Notes: generated by a model not told the origin, from the letters alone. Shown: positions 52,976 through 61,910, numbered from the stretch's first letter. The stretch: 64,000 nt of DNA from UBA5862 sp002408105 (GCA_034189125.1 JAXHVB010000018.1:4182-68181); one strand, 5' to 3'. Numbers and translations: made by a program.

Positions 52976-54808
52976 ATGCGAGAGATGTCCCCTAGGGTGC
53001 CGAGTGGGTTGTTTGTCCGGTGTTTGTCCGCCGATGCGCAGGTGCAAGCGGCGCCAGTTGCTGGCTTTGGCAGCGGTTGGGAACACCAGCAGGTGGGGCC
53101 CTTGGCCCTGTGGTCGAAGGCTGGGCTTGGTGACCGCGTCGAGTACCATCAGGATCCAGAAACCGGAATGCTGGCGCTGGTCTTTGGCCGTTGGGAAGTT
53201 CCTGGGCGGTCAGCCTCCCTGCAGCGTTGGTTCGCGGCCCATCAACAGGAGCCGAAAGCCGCTTTCAGGGCGCTCAGCGGCCGGTTCATTGCGCTCTTAC
53301 ATGATCCGCGCAGTGCCAGGGTGTGGGTGGCAACGGACCGCTTTGCAACCGTACCGCTGAGCCATCGCACCACGCCCGAGGGGTTGGAGCTCGCGACCGA
53401 CCCTGGGCTGTTCCCGAGTTCGGGTTCGGTGCCCTTGGCTCTTTGTCCGCAGGCATTGTACGAGTACCTGTACTTTCACATGGTGCCGGCCCCAAGGTCG
53501 ATCTACGCTGGGGTGTCCAAGCTCGGCCCTGCCCAGCAACTCCGTTGGGAGCAAGGGGCGCAGGAGGCCCAGGTGGAGGGTTATTGGATGCCGCGCTTTG
53601 AGGATCAGCCCCATGGGCGTGACCGATCCAATATGGAAGCGGCGCTCAGGTCGCACCTGGCGGAAGCTGTGCGCGCCAGCGCCTCCACTTGCAGCGCCGC
53701 TTTTTTGAGTGGTGGGCTTGACAGTTCCACCACCACTGGGCTGCTCGCCCAGGCGCGTGATGGCGACGTGGATGCCTTCTCGGTTGGCTTCGAGGCCGAA
53801 GGCTACGACGAGATGCCCTACGCGCGCATCGCTGCGCAGCACTTTGGCGTGCGCCACCACGAACTCTATCTTTCACCTGCCGACGTCGTCCGCCTGGTTC
53901 CTGAGGTGGCGGCATGCTACGGCGAGCCGTTTGGCAACTCTTCCGCGGTGCCTACGTTGTTCTGCGCGCAACAGGCCGCAGCGGCGGGCCACGGCGAGTT
54001 GATGGCTGGAGACGGAGGCGACGAGTTGTTCGCCGGCAATGAACGCTATGCCACTCAGGCCCTGTTCGAGCACTACGCTCGCTTGCCTCGCGGTGTCCGT
54101 GCCCTGGTCGACACCACGGACCGGTGCCTGAGTCCGGTTGCGAGCCATTGGCCGGTAAGCAAGCTGCGCCGGTATGTCGAACAGGCCCGGGTTCCTTTGC
54201 CGGACCGGCTGCAGGGCTACAACAATTTTCATATGCAGAGTGCTGCAGCCATTCTGCATCCGGACCTGCTCGGTCAGGTCGACCTGGATGCCCCGCTGAA
54301 ATTGCTGCGGTCGGTGTATGCAGGTGCGGCTGCACAGACCAGCCTGCAGCGCATGCTGTGGCTGGATTGGAAGCAAACCCTGGCCGACAACGACCTGCGC
54401 AAAGTCACCCAAATGACCCAGGCTGCCGGCGTGCGTGTCTGCTATCCGATGTTGGCTGAACCGGTGGTGGAGTTGGCCACCGAGATCCCGCCGCAATGGC
54501 TGTTGCCAAAGCGGCGGTTGCGGGACTTCTACAAGCGCGTCTACGCTGATTTTTTACCCCCAGCGATCCTGACCAAACCCAAGCACGGGTTCGGTTTGCC
54601 CTTTGGGGTTTGGCTCCAGACCGACCCGGGCCTTGGTGTCCTCGCCGGGGATGCTCTGGAGGGGCTGAAGGCCCGCAACATCGTGCACCCCGACCACCTT
54701 GACCGTTTGCTGAAGCAACACGCCGCGGACCATGCAGCGTATTACGGGGAGCAGATTTGGGTGCTGATGATGTTGGAGCTGTGGCTGCAGGCCCATGGAC
54801 ACAGATAA
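52976..54808 (+). CDS. Asparagine synthase homologue lacking the glutaminase Cys
   Basis: A 610-residue protein (ATG 52976; an ATG at 52985 or one at 52943 is also possible). The N-terminal half keeps Ntn/glutaminase-like spacing (LSGRFIALLHDPRSARVWVA, LYFHMVPAPRSIYAGV) but has no Cys at position 2, so it should not hydrolyse glutamine. The C-terminal synthetase half is intact: PP-loop SGGLDSS (245-251), SVGFEAEGYDEMPYAR, GDGGDELFAGNERY (345-358) and the C-terminal PKHGFGLPFGVWL. It probably adenylates a carboxylate for amide formation with a different nucleophile, as beta-lactam synthetases and lasso-peptide cyclases do. Context: 14-nt gap to a secreted protease, about 7 kb from a kinase/PqqD cassette. 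Confidence 0.85.
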   Translation: MREMSPRVPSGLFVRCLSADAQVQAAPVAGFGSGWEHQQVGPLALWSKAGLGDRVEYHQDPETGMLALVFGRWEVPGRSASLQRWFAAHQQEPKAAFRALSGRFIALLHDPRSARVWVATDRFATVPLSHRTTPEGLELATDPGLFPSSGSVPLALCPQALYEYLYFHMVPAPRSIYAGVSKLGPAQQLRWEQGAQEAQVEGYWMPRFEDQPHGRDRSNMEAALRSHLAEAVRASASTCSAAFLSGGLDSSTTTGLLAQARDGDVDAFSVGFEAEGYDEMPYARIAAQHFGVRHHELYLSPADVVRLVPEVAACYGEPFGNSSAVPTLFCAQQAAAAGHGELMAGDGGDELFAGNERYATQALFEHYARLPRGVRALVDTTDRCLSPVASHWPVSKLRRYVEQARVPLPDRLQGYNNFHMQSAAAILHPDLLGQVDLDAPLKLLRSVYAGAAAQTSLQRMLWLDWKQTLADNDLRKVTQMTQAAGVRVCYPMLAEPVVELATEIPPQWLLPKRRLRDFYKRVYADFLPPAILTKPKHGFGLPFGVWLQTDPGLGVLAGDALEGLKARNIVHPDHLDRLLKQHAADHAAYYGEQIWVLMMLELWLQAHGHR

Positions 54809-54821
54809 GCAGGAGGCATCA

Positions 54822-55616
54822 ATGATCCAGTTGGCAGGTCCGAAGCGTCGCATCTCCATGTGGCTGGGCGCGCTCACAATTTGGATCGTCGCTTTGCTTC
54901 CGGTGTTCGCTGGCGCGTCGGAACTGGCCGACACAGTCGCCCGCGTCAAGGGGTCGGTGGTTGGCATCGGCACCCACCAGCCGACTGGGCGGCCACCGTC
55001 CCGATTGCTGGGAACCGGCTTTGTGGTTGGCAATGGCTTGCAGGTCATCACCAACGCGCATGTGCTGCCTGCCTCGCTGGACACTGAGCGGTTTGAAACG
55101 CTGGTTGTGTTCATTGGGTCCGGGGAGTCGCCGACGGCTCGCCCCGTGGAGATCAGGACGGTGGACCGCGACCACGATGTCGCGCTGCTTGGTATCAAGG
55201 GGCAGGCGTTGCCGGCGCTGCAGCTCGGCGACTCGGAGCGGGTCAGAGAGGGTGAGCTTTATGCCTTTACCGGCTTTCCGATCGGTGCCGTGCTGGGGCT
55301 GTACCCGGCCACGCACCAGGGCCTGATCGCGAGCATTACGCCGGTGGCCATCCCTCAAGTTTCCCTGCGTGGGCTCGACGTGAACATGCTGCGCCGACTC
55401 CAGGACCCATACGAAGTGTTCCAGCTCGATGCCACTGCCTACCCGGGCAGTTCGGGCAGCCCTCTGTACCATCCAAAGACCGGTCGGGTGGTGGGCGTGA
55501 TCAACAAGGTGTTCGTGCAGGGGACCAAGGAGTCCGCACTCGAGCGGCCAAGTGGCATCACCTACGCGATCCCCGTGCGACACGTGCGCCAGCTGCTTGA
55601 GGTGGACAGCCCCTAG
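54822..55616 (+). CDS. Secreted trypsin-like serine protease
   Basis: A 264-residue protease of the trypsin-like S1C/Trypsin_2 type, with an N-terminal signal/anchor (ISMWLGALTIWIVALLPVFA, about 11-30). The catalytic triad is present: His80 in ITNAHVL, Asp119 in RDHDVALLG, Ser211 in YPGSSGSPL. No PDZ domain follows, unlike DegP. The ATG at 54822 has GGAGG well placed upstream; an in-frame ATG at 54795 overlaps the preceding gene. Periplasmic processing of a secreted substrate is the likely role. Confidence 0.9.
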   Translation: MIQLAGPKRRISMWLGALTIWIVALLPVFAGASELADTVARVKGSVVGIGTHQPTGRPPSRLLGTGFVVGNGLQVITNAHVLPASLDTERFETLVVFIGSGESPTARPVEIRTVDRDHDVALLGIKGQALPALQLGDSERVREGELYAFTGFPIGAVLGLYPATHQGLIASITPVAIPQVSLRGLDVNMLRRLQDPYEVFQLDATAYPGSSGSPLYHPKTGRVVGVINKVFVQGTKESALERPSGITYAIPVRHVRQLLEVDSP

Positions 55617-55689
55617 TCAACCGGCTCGGAATTGAATGGCTGTCGCATGGTGAGCTCGCGGCAGGGGGCAGACCGGGTCCGGAGTGCGC

Positions 55690-55723
55690 GCTTGTCAGAT
55701 CAGGTAGCTTGTCAGACCTGGTA
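55690..55723. repeat. 17-bp tandem duplication at the 3' end of the epimerase gene
   Basis: Two adjacent 17-nt copies, 55690-55706 and 55707-55723, differ at 2 positions (gcttgtcagatcaggta and gcttgtcagacctggta). The second copy contains the minus-strand stop codon of the epimerase gene (55712-55714). It looks like a recent local tandem duplication in the spacer to the convergent protease gene; no other function is seen. Confidence 0.75.
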
Positions 55724-56719
55724 ATAGTCCCGGTACCAGTCCACGAAGCGCGCGATCCCGGTTTCGATGGGGGTGGCCGGGCGGTAGCCGGTGTCGTTCA
55801 TCAGGTCGTCCACATTCGCATAGGTGTCGGGCACGTCGCCGGGTTGCATCGGCAGCAGTTCTTTGCTGGCGCGTCGACCGAGGCAGTCTTCCAACACTTC
55901 GATGTAGCGCAGCAGCTCGACCGGCCGGTTGCTGCCGATGTTATACAGCCGATAGGGCGCCAGGCTTGTTCCGGGGTCGGGGCTGTCTCCGGACCATGCG
56001 GTATTGGGTGTGGCGACCTGGTCGAGGGTGCGAACCACGCCTTCGACGATGTCATCGACATAGGTGAAGTCGCGGCGGTGGTGGCCATGGTTGAACACCT
56101 GAATGGGCTCGCCGGCAAGAATCTTTTTGGTGAAGATGAACAGCGCCATGTCGGGCCGTCCCCAGGGCCCGTACACGGTGAAGAAGCGCAGTCCAGTGGT
56201 GGGGAGCTGGTACAGGTGGCTGTAGGTGTGGGCCATCAGCTCATTGGCTTTCTTGGTCGCCGCGTACAGGCTGACCGGGTGGTCGACGTTGTCGTGGATG
56301 GAGAACGGCATGTCTGTGTTCGCGCCGTACACCGAGCTGCTTGAAGCGTACACAAGGTGTTCCACGTCCGAGTGTCGGGCACCTTCGAGGACGTTGAGAA
56401 ATCCCACCAGGTTTGCATCAGCGTAGGTGTGCGGATGCGTGATCGAGTAGCGGACCCCAGCCTGGGCCGCGAGGTGAACGATGCGCTGCGGTTGGCAGCG
56501 CGCGATCGTTTCCTGCATCGCCTGACGGTCGGCGATGTCGATTTCCGTGAGCTCGAAGCCTGTGCGGCCGGACAAGCGCGCGACCCTGGCCCGTTTCAGG
56601 TCCGGGCTGTAGTAGTCGTTCAGGTTGTCGATGCCGAGCACCTGGTCGCCGCGGTCCAACAGGCGCTGGGTGAGCGCCGCTCCGATGAACCCGGCAGCCC
56701 CGGTTACGAGAATGCGCAT
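55712..56719 (-). CDS. UDP-glucuronate 4-epimerase-like NAD-dependent epimerase
   Basis: A 335-residue SDR epimerase with MRILVTGAAGFIGAALTQRL, LGIDNLNDYYSPDLKRARV, VHLAAQAGVRYSI, YASSSSVYG (Ser127-129) and the catalytic SLYAATKKANE (Tyr152, Lys156). The DNLNDYYSP opening and length are characteristic of UDP-glucuronate/UDP-hexuronate 4-epimerases of capsule loci rather than GalE. It should supply a galacturonic-type acid. It is co-directional with the dehydrogenase encoded upstream, so a uronic-acid branch is encoded. Confidence 0.9.
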   Translation of the reverse strand: MRILVTGAAGFIGAALTQRLLDRGDQVLGIDNLNDYYSPDLKRARVARLSGRTGFELTEIDIADRQAMQETIARCQPQRIVHLAAQAGVRYSITHPHTYADANLVGFLNVLEGARHSDVEHLVYASSSSVYGANTDMPFSIHDNVDHPVSLYAATKKANELMAHTYSHLYQLPTTGLRFFTVYGPWGRPDMALFIFTKKILAGEPIQVFNHGHHRRDFTYVDDIVEGVVRTLDQVATPNTAWSGDSPDPGTSLAPYRLYNIGSNRPVELLRYIEVLEDCLGRRASKELLPMQPGDVPDTYANVDDLMNDTGYRPATPIETGIARFVDWYRDYYQV

Positions 56720-56770
56720 GAAAGAAATGCTCCCTCAGTGGATGGCAGGTTGGCTCACAAGCCGGTGGGG

Positions 56771-58048
56771 TCAGAGCCGTGCATCCACCGCCTCCTTGGG
56801 CAAGAGTGACTTGACGTCGAACACCACGTGGCTGGGTTTGCCGAGCGCGTGAATGCCGTTGGCGCCGAGGTCCACGAACTGGCGGTGCGCCACGGCGATG
56901 ATGATGGCGTCGTAGGTTTGCTCCGGACGCTCGGTGTGGACGCGGATCCCGTATTCATGTTCGGCCTGGTCGGGATCGATCCATGGGTCGTACACATCGA
57001 CCTGCACGTTGTATCCCTGTAGAGCTTCAATGATGTCGATCACGCGCGTGTTGCGAATGTCAGGGCAATTCTCCTTAAAGGCCAAACCCAGCACCAGGAC
57101 TTTGGAGTCGACCACCTGGATTCGCTTGCGGGTCATCAGCTTCACGACCCGCTCGGTCACATAGATGCCCATGTTGTCGTTGATGCGCCGACCCGCCAGG
57201 ATGACCTCGGGGTGGTAGCCGAGTTCTTGGGCCTTGTGGGTCAGGTAGTACGGATCGACACTGATGCAATGACCGCCAACCAGGCCGGGCTTGAAGGGCA
57301 AAAAGTTCCATTTGGTGCCGGCCGCAGCCAGAACGTCCTCGGTGTCGATCTCCAACCGGGCAAAAATCGTAGCCAACTCGTTGATCAGGGCAATGTTCAG
57401 ATCGCGCTGGGTGTTCTCGATCACCTTGGCGGCTTCGGCGACTTTGATGCTCGCAGCCCGGTGGGTCCCCGCAGTGATGATGCGTGCGTACAGCCGATCG
57501 ACAAAGTCAGCGGCCTCCGGTGTGGACCCTGAGGTGACTTTCATGATTCCTGGAAGCCGGTGCTGCTTATCGCCGGGATTGATGCGTTCGGGGCTATAGC
57601 CGACGAAAAAGTCCCGGTTGAAGGTGAGCCCGGAGCCTTGCTCCAGGAGAGGGACGCAGACCTCTTCGGTGGCTCCCGGGTACACAGTGGACTCGAACAC
57701 CACCACATTGCCGGGTTTGAGTACCTGCGCGATGGTGGAGGCCGCAGCACGCAACGGTCCCAGGTCGGGCTGGCGGTGCCGGTCGATGGGCGTTGGGACT
57801 GTGACGACATACACTGAGCACAGTGACAAGTCTTGCTGGTCGGCTGAGAACCGCAGTCCGGAGTTCAACTGCAGTTCACTGCTGTCGACTTCCAGCGTTC
57901 GGTCTTCGCCGCGCCTCAGCTCCTCAACCCGCGAGCGGTCGATGTCGAAACCGAGGGTCGGGAACTGCTTGCCGAATTCAACAGCGAGTGGCAGGCCAAC
58001 GTACCCGAGGCCGATCACGCCGATCGAACAGCCGTCCAGGTCGAGCAT
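56771..58048 (-). CDS. Nucleotide-sugar 6-dehydrogenase (WbpA/TviB type)
   Basis: A 425-residue enzyme oxidising C6 of a UDP-N-acetylhexosamine or UDP-hexose to the uronate. NAD-binding VIGLGYVGLP (about 11-20), TLGFDIDRSRVEELRRGEDR typical of the Vi/TviB-WbpA branch, EVAEAAKVIENTQRDLNIA region, catalytic GLVGGHCISVDPYYL with Cys261, and the C-terminal GLAFKENCPDIRNTRVIDI. Start at 58048; the upstream extension of the frame crosses the divergent promoter. N-acetylhexosaminuronate is the likelier product given the branch and wecB in the window. Confidence 0.92.
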   Translation of the reverse strand: MLDLDGCSIGVIGLGYVGLPLAVEFGKQFPTLGFDIDRSRVEELRRGEDRTLEVDSSELQLNSGLRFSADQQDLSLCSVYVVTVPTPIDRHRQPDLGPLRAAASTIAQVLKPGNVVVFESTVYPGATEEVCVPLLEQGSGLTFNRDFFVGYSPERINPGDKQHRLPGIMKVTSGSTPEAADFVDRLYARIITAGTHRAASIKVAEAAKVIENTQRDLNIALINELATIFARLEIDTEDVLAAAGTKWNFLPFKPGLVGGHCISVDPYYLTHKAQELGYHPEVILAGRRINDNMGIYVTERVVKLMTRKRIQVVDSKVLVLGLAFKENCPDIRNTRVIDIIEALQGYNVQVDVYDPWIDPDQAEHEYGIRVHTERPEQTYDAIIIAVAHRQFVDLGANGIHALGKPSHVVFDVKSLLPKEAVDARL

Positions 58049-58197
58049 GGGGGAGGTTCCTTGTAACTGTTGCGTCAATGATGCGGAGGCAGACTGGGTC
58101 TGTCTCGGGTGTCCACGCCGAATTGATGGACTCACCACTATAATAGAAGGCATTCCTTGCCCTGACCATTCTGAGCCCTGCAGGAGAGACCGGTTCC
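58049..58197. promoter_or_regulatory. Divergent promoter region (dehydrogenase / priming transferase)
   Basis: A 149-nt spacer between the minus-strand dehydrogenase and the plus-strand sugar transferase. A perfect -10 box TATAAT is at 58139-58144; a TTGATG lies only 10 nt upstream of it, too close for a standard -35. GCAGGAGAGA precedes the GTG start at 58198. Confidence 0.4.
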
Positions 58198-59598
58198 GTG
58201 AGCAGCATTCGCATCGCCAAACACTACATTCATGCGCCCTACCTGTTGCTCGGCGTTGTTGAGGCATTGGTGTTCGTTGGCGCGGTGTTCGTGGGGTCTT
58301 TCCTGCGCTTTGGGGAACCGGTTGTGGTCGACGAAGACCTTGCCCCACTGCCATTGCGTGCACTCTTCTTTTCGTTTGTGCTCCTGGTGTCGATGCTTGC
58401 GATGGGGGTCTACCAGGTCCGGTATCGGGAAGGGTACGCAGGCATGCTGCTGCGCACGGCCACCAGCTTCATGCTCAGTGGCGTGGCGCTGTCTTTGCTG
58501 TTTTATGTGGTGCCGCCGTTGTTTCTGGGGCGCGGGATTCTTGCATTTTCGATCCTGATCGCGCTGGCGGCCATTGCGCTGATCCGCCTGGTCTTCTTCC
58601 GCAACCTTTCTGACGACCTGCTCAAGACCCGGGTGCTGGTGCTGGGTGCGGGGCAGCGTGCGGTGAACATTCTGGAGCGCTTACGCCGTCGCGCGGATCG
58701 CAAGGGCTTTTCTCTGCAAGGTTTCGTCCCGGTCGAACGGGAGGCCGTTCGGGTACCGGAAAAGACCTTGCTTCAACCCGAGGGCAGCCTGCTGGATTAT
58801 GCGCTCTCCGAAGAGGTGGACGAAATCGTATGGGCCGTTGACGACCGGCGCAGCTCCGGCGAAATGGACGACCTGTTTGAATGCAAGATGGCCGGCATCG
58901 CGGTGATCGATGTGGCCACGTTTTTCGAGCGCGAAGTCGGGCGCATGGAGCTGGACCTGATCCATCCAAGTGCGCTGATTTTCTCCGATGGGTTCAATCG
59001 AAGTCCGCTGCGTTCGTTTTCAAAGCGTGCGTTCGACCTCTGCGCCGCCTCCATGCTGTTGCTGCTGAGTCTGCCCGTGCTGGTGCTTACTCGGATTTGC
59101 ATTGGCCTTGAGGAAGGCTTCCGCGCCCCGGTGATATATCGGCAAACCCGTGTAGGGTTGGATGACAAGCCGTTCACCGTGTCCAAGTTTCGCAGCATGC
59201 GCGTCGATGCCGAGCGTGAGGGCGCGCAGTTTGCCCAGCAGGGAGACAGCCGGGTGACCCGCGTCGGTCAGGTGATTCGCAAGTACCGCATTGATGAGTT
59301 GCCCCAGTTGTTGAATATTTTGAAGGGTGATATGAGTTTCGTCGGGCCCCGTCCCGAGCGACCCGAATTTGTCCAGGGATTCGAAGCGCGCATCCCCTTC
59401 TACAATGCCCGCCACCGCGTCAAGCCGGGCCTGACCGGCTGGGCCCAGATCAACTACCCCTACGGTGACTCTGAAGAGGACGCACGCCTCAAGCTGCAGT
59501 ACGACCTGTACTACGTGAAGAACCACAGCTTGATGCTCGACCTTTTGATCCTCATTCGGACGGTCGAAACGATCCTCTTTCAGCAAGGCTCGCGCTGA
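58198..59598 (+). CDS. Undecaprenyl-phosphate sugar phosphotransferase, EpsB type
   Basis: A 466-residue initiating transferase of the PEP-CTERM sugar-transferase family (TIGR03013 type). Starts at GTG 58198; about four N-terminal helices, a CoA-binding-like central region (VLVLGAGQRAVNILERLRRR), then the bacterial sugar-transferase domain: KRAFDLCAASMLLLLSLPVL, APVIYRQTRVGLDDKPFTV, KFRSMRVDAE, IRKYRIDELPQLLNILKGDM and SFVGPRPERPEF with the catalytic Asp/Glu. It starts each repeat unit by loading a sugar-1-phosphate on undecaprenyl phosphate at the inner membrane. Confidence 0.94.
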   Translation: MSSIRIAKHYIHAPYLLLGVVEALVFVGAVFVGSFLRFGEPVVVDEDLAPLPLRALFFSFVLLVSMLAMGVYQVRYREGYAGMLLRTATSFMLSGVALSLLFYVVPPLFLGRGILAFSILIALAAIALIRLVFFRNLSDDLLKTRVLVLGAGQRAVNILERLRRRADRKGFSLQGFVPVEREAVRVPEKTLLQPEGSLLDYALSEEVDEIVWAVDDRRSSGEMDDLFECKMAGIAVIDVATFFEREVGRMELDLIHPSALIFSDGFNRSPLRSFSKRAFDLCAASMLLLLSLPVLVLTRICIGLEEGFRAPVIYRQTRVGLDDKPFTVSKFRSMRVDAEREGAQFAQQGDSRVTRVGQVIRKYRIDELPQLLNILKGDMSFVGPRPERPEFVQGFEARIPFYNARHRVKPGLTGWAQINYPYGDSEEDARLKLQYDLYYVKNHSLMLDLLILIRTVETILFQQGSR

Positions 59599-59611
59599 CC
59601 GGTCTTGGCTT

Positions 59612-60688
59612 TCAGTCTGGCCGCAGGGCCTTGTACATCAGGTGGGGCGCGAGCAGGTGGAGCGGCATCCGCAGCCAGTGTCCACGCACATAGAGAAACC
59701 GTCGCGCCGAGCGGGTGCCGGATCGGTCCGCAAGCGGATGAACAGGAGCGAGTGCGCGGGTGTAGCAAAACTCCATCCAGGCATCGGCGACTGAATGTGG
59801 CGCAAACTGCCGCACAGCGGCGAGTGCGCTGTCGGGCATGGCGGTATCAAAGACCCGTCTGACGTTGGCCACTGCATAGTAGAGGGCGCGGCCGACCCCC
59901 CAGTCTTCAGCTCGACCCAGAAGCGCCTGCCACAACTGCTCGTCTTTCGCCTTGTCCGACAGCAGGCGGTGCAGGTCGTACAGATCCCGCAATCCATTGT
60001 GCAGCTCACCTTCGTAGAACAGGTGGATGATGCTGTGCAGGATGAGGTCGGACCGGCAGGGGATCCACAATTCGGGCAGTTCCGCTGCACGCTCGGCGCG
60101 TTGCCACAGCCCTTCGGCATCGGGGCTGGCCTTGCAGGTGCGCGGCAGCAGCCGGTGGTGTACATCCAGTTGGCTGTGGCGCTTCACATGGGTCAGTGGT
60201 GGCAGTTCATGCATCCAGCGGCGGTAGTATCGCTGGTCGTAGGCGTTCACCTGAGTGGACATCCAGCCGGCAATCGCCAGGCGCTTCTCTGTGGTATCCA
60301 GGTGTTGTTCCGGCACCAGAATGTCGATGTCGCTGAGCAGCCGGCCGGCGGCGACAGGGTGCCCCTGCGCCGCGTAGGCTGCGCCCTTGAGCGCCATCAC
60401 CGGAACGCCCATCGGTTCCAAGGCCCCGAGCACCTGCTCCAGCTCCCATCGGATCGAGCGTGCCTGGCGCTCGAGCAGCGCACTCGCGCCGGTGAGGTGG
60501 CGCTGGACCCTGGGCGGCGCCGCAATGCCATGTTGCTGCACCAACAACGCCAGCACGCATTGCAGGTTGGCGGCAATGGCTTGGCGCAAGACCGTTTCCC
60601 AAGCCGGCTCAGACAGGTCCCCTAGGGAAGTGGGGTTGCGCAGGATGTTGGCGAGGTCCTGAGCCTTTGGCGTGGCGCGGCGCATCAT
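59612..60688 (-). CDS. Nucleotidyltransferase-family protein (NTP_transf_5 type)
   Basis: A 358-residue protein with the core VMALKGAAYAAQG ... GRLLSDIDILV pattern (Ser-Asp-x-Asp metal ligands) of the uncharacterised nucleotidyltransferase family, followed by LDVHHRLLP and a helical region (DLILHSIIHLFYEGELHNGLRDLYDL). Homologues occur beside HprK-like kinases and in some lasso-peptide clusters. Substrate unknown. It overlaps the kinase gene by 4 nt and is convergent (13 nt apart) with the priming transferase. Confidence 0.82.
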   Translation of the reverse strand: MMRRATPKAQDLANILRNPTSLGDLSEPAWETVLRQAIAANLQCVLALLVQQHGIAAPPRVQRHLTGASALLERQARSIRWELEQVLGALEPMGVPVMALKGAAYAAQGHPVAAGRLLSDIDILVPEQHLDTTEKRLAIAGWMSTQVNAYDQRYYRRWMHELPPLTHVKRHSQLDVHHRLLPRTCKASPDAEGLWQRAERAAELPELWIPCRSDLILHSIIHLFYEGELHNGLRDLYDLHRLLSDKAKDEQLWQALLGRAEDWGVGRALYYAVANVRRVFDTAMPDSALAAVRQFAPHSVADAWMEFCYTRALAPVHPLADRSGTRSARRFLYVRGHWLRMPLHLLAPHLMYKALRPD

Positions 60689-61605
60689 TGGTCCAGCAGC
60701 TGCTCCAGGCGGGGCAGTGCATCATCGAGCTCGGAGTATTCGAGGCTGTAGTGTGCGCTGGTCTCCACCAGTCCTGAAAGTGCAGTGAACCCGAGACTGC
60801 CGAGGAGGTGGTAGTTGAACGCCTGTCCGGCCAGGCCCATCAGTGACTCACCCTTGGCCATTGGAGCAATCTGCGTAGGCGCCCCGCGGCGGTACTGAGG
60901 GTGCACGACCAGGGCGGGTGGTGCGGTCACGTCCGCGAGCGCCACAGCCATTTTGGGTGGGCGCAGCAGCGCGACATCGCCTTTCTGGGTGTCGCGTGCG
61001 ACTTCGGTCATTGTGGAGTCCGACAGGCGGCGCTGCATGAGCGGGACCGATTCATTCTTCAGGCTGATGGGACGTGGCAACGGCTGGATCTGCCCCGTCT
61101 TCCAGTCGAGCATGCAAAGTTCATCAGAAAACAGCCGCCATCCCGCGTGACACAAGGCGGCGCACAGGGTGCTCTTGCCGGCACCCGGCTGGCCAGGCAA
61201 CACCAAACAACGGCCGGATCGTTCCACCACCGCGGCGTGCAGAATCAGATAGGAATGCAGGCTGTTGGCGACGGCATAGTTCAGTCCCCACTCCAGCAGG
61301 GGGGCCGCTTGGTTGGCCGGTAAGGGCAGAAAGGGGATTTCGTTGTCGCGTTGGAACTGGACCTGTGGCCGGAGCCAGCGCCTGAGTCCGGGCGCACCGG
61401 CCACGCCCACATGCAGGTCGGCGAACTGGTCGTCGCCAACCTGGGGGTGGTGTGCGTACATCAGCCGAACAGCACCCAATAGGGTGGGGTGGGTTGCGTG
61501 AACCGCCACCGTGAAGGGACCGATTCCGATCCGCAGGCCCTGCCGGGAGGCGAGTAGGCTGGCTAGTTGGGCCGGTGGCAGGTCGCCGATGGTTCGTGCG
61601 TGCAC
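60685..61605 (-). CDS. HprK-related kinase A
   Basis: A 306-residue P-loop kinase of the HprK-related A family (TIGR04352 type). The characteristic opening RTIGDLPPAQLASLLASRQG precedes GLRIGIGPFTVAVH; the ATP site is HAAVVERSGRCLVLPGQPGAGKST (Walker A about 138-146), then LFSDELCMLD resembling the HprK strand-loop. I chose GTG 61605 so the product begins right at the family N-terminus; this overlaps the PqqD-like gene by 43 nt. True HprK phosphorylates HPr; this family does not, and its substrate is unknown. HprK homologues also phosphorylate lasso peptides in paeninodin-type clusters. Confidence 0.88.
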   Translation of the reverse strand: MHARTIGDLPPAQLASLLASRQGLRIGIGPFTVAVHATHPTLLGAVRLMYAHHPQVGDDQFADLHVGVAGAPGLRRWLRPQVQFQRDNEIPFLPLPANQAAPLLEWGLNYAVANSLHSYLILHAAVVERSGRCLVLPGQPGAGKSTLCAALCHAGWRLFSDELCMLDWKTGQIQPLPRPISLKNESVPLMQRRLSDSTMTEVARDTQKGDVALLRPPKMAVALADVTAPPALVVHPQYRRGAPTQIAPMAKGESLMGLAGQAFNYHLLGSLGFTALSGLVETSAHYSLEYSELDDALPRLEQLLDQ

Positions 61606-61883
61606 ACCATCTCGAGTTGGCAGAGCGCCGTTAGCGCGGCTTCCACGGTCCCGGCCTCCCAGTTGCACGCCTGCGCTACCCTCGACTCCAATTCTGCCGC
61701 GCCCATCGGGAATTCGGCTTGCGTTAGCACATCCAGCACCGCAACTGCGCAGCCGTGCAGCAGGTGGGTGTCCCCAGAAGCGTTGTCAAACAGCGTAGCC
61801 TGATCACCCCAGATGCGCCAGTGACCAAAGCGGGTGCGGTTCCAAAGCAGTTTCCTGTCATCGCTGGACATCAGGCGCGTCAC
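61563..61883 (-). CDS. PqqD-family peptide chaperone, HPr-rel-A system
   Basis: A 106-residue (102 from the internal ATG at 61871) PqqD-like protein: WNRTRFGHWRIWGDQATLFD, then HLLHGCAVAVLDVLTQAEF and CNWEAGTVEAALTALCQLEM, a winged-helix peptide-recognition fold of the kind that binds leader peptides of ribosomally made, modified peptides. In the HprK-related-A cassette (TIGR04353 type) it is the partner of the kinase. The gene ends inside the kinase N-terminal coding region (43-nt overlap). Confidence 0.85.
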   Translation of the reverse strand: MTRLMSSDDRKLLWNRTRFGHWRIWGDQATLFDNASGDTHLLHGCAVAVLDVLTQAEFPMGAAELESRVAQACNWEAGTVEAALTALCQLEMVCTHEPSATCHRPN

Positions 61884-61910
61884 GGAGTGGGGCTCGGTGA
61901 GCTCAATTCG

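Noticed and set aside
54809..61910. Small precursor-peptide gene for the lasso-like set
   Set aside because: No short ORF with leader/core features and a ribosome binding site could be supported by eye; spacers there are short.
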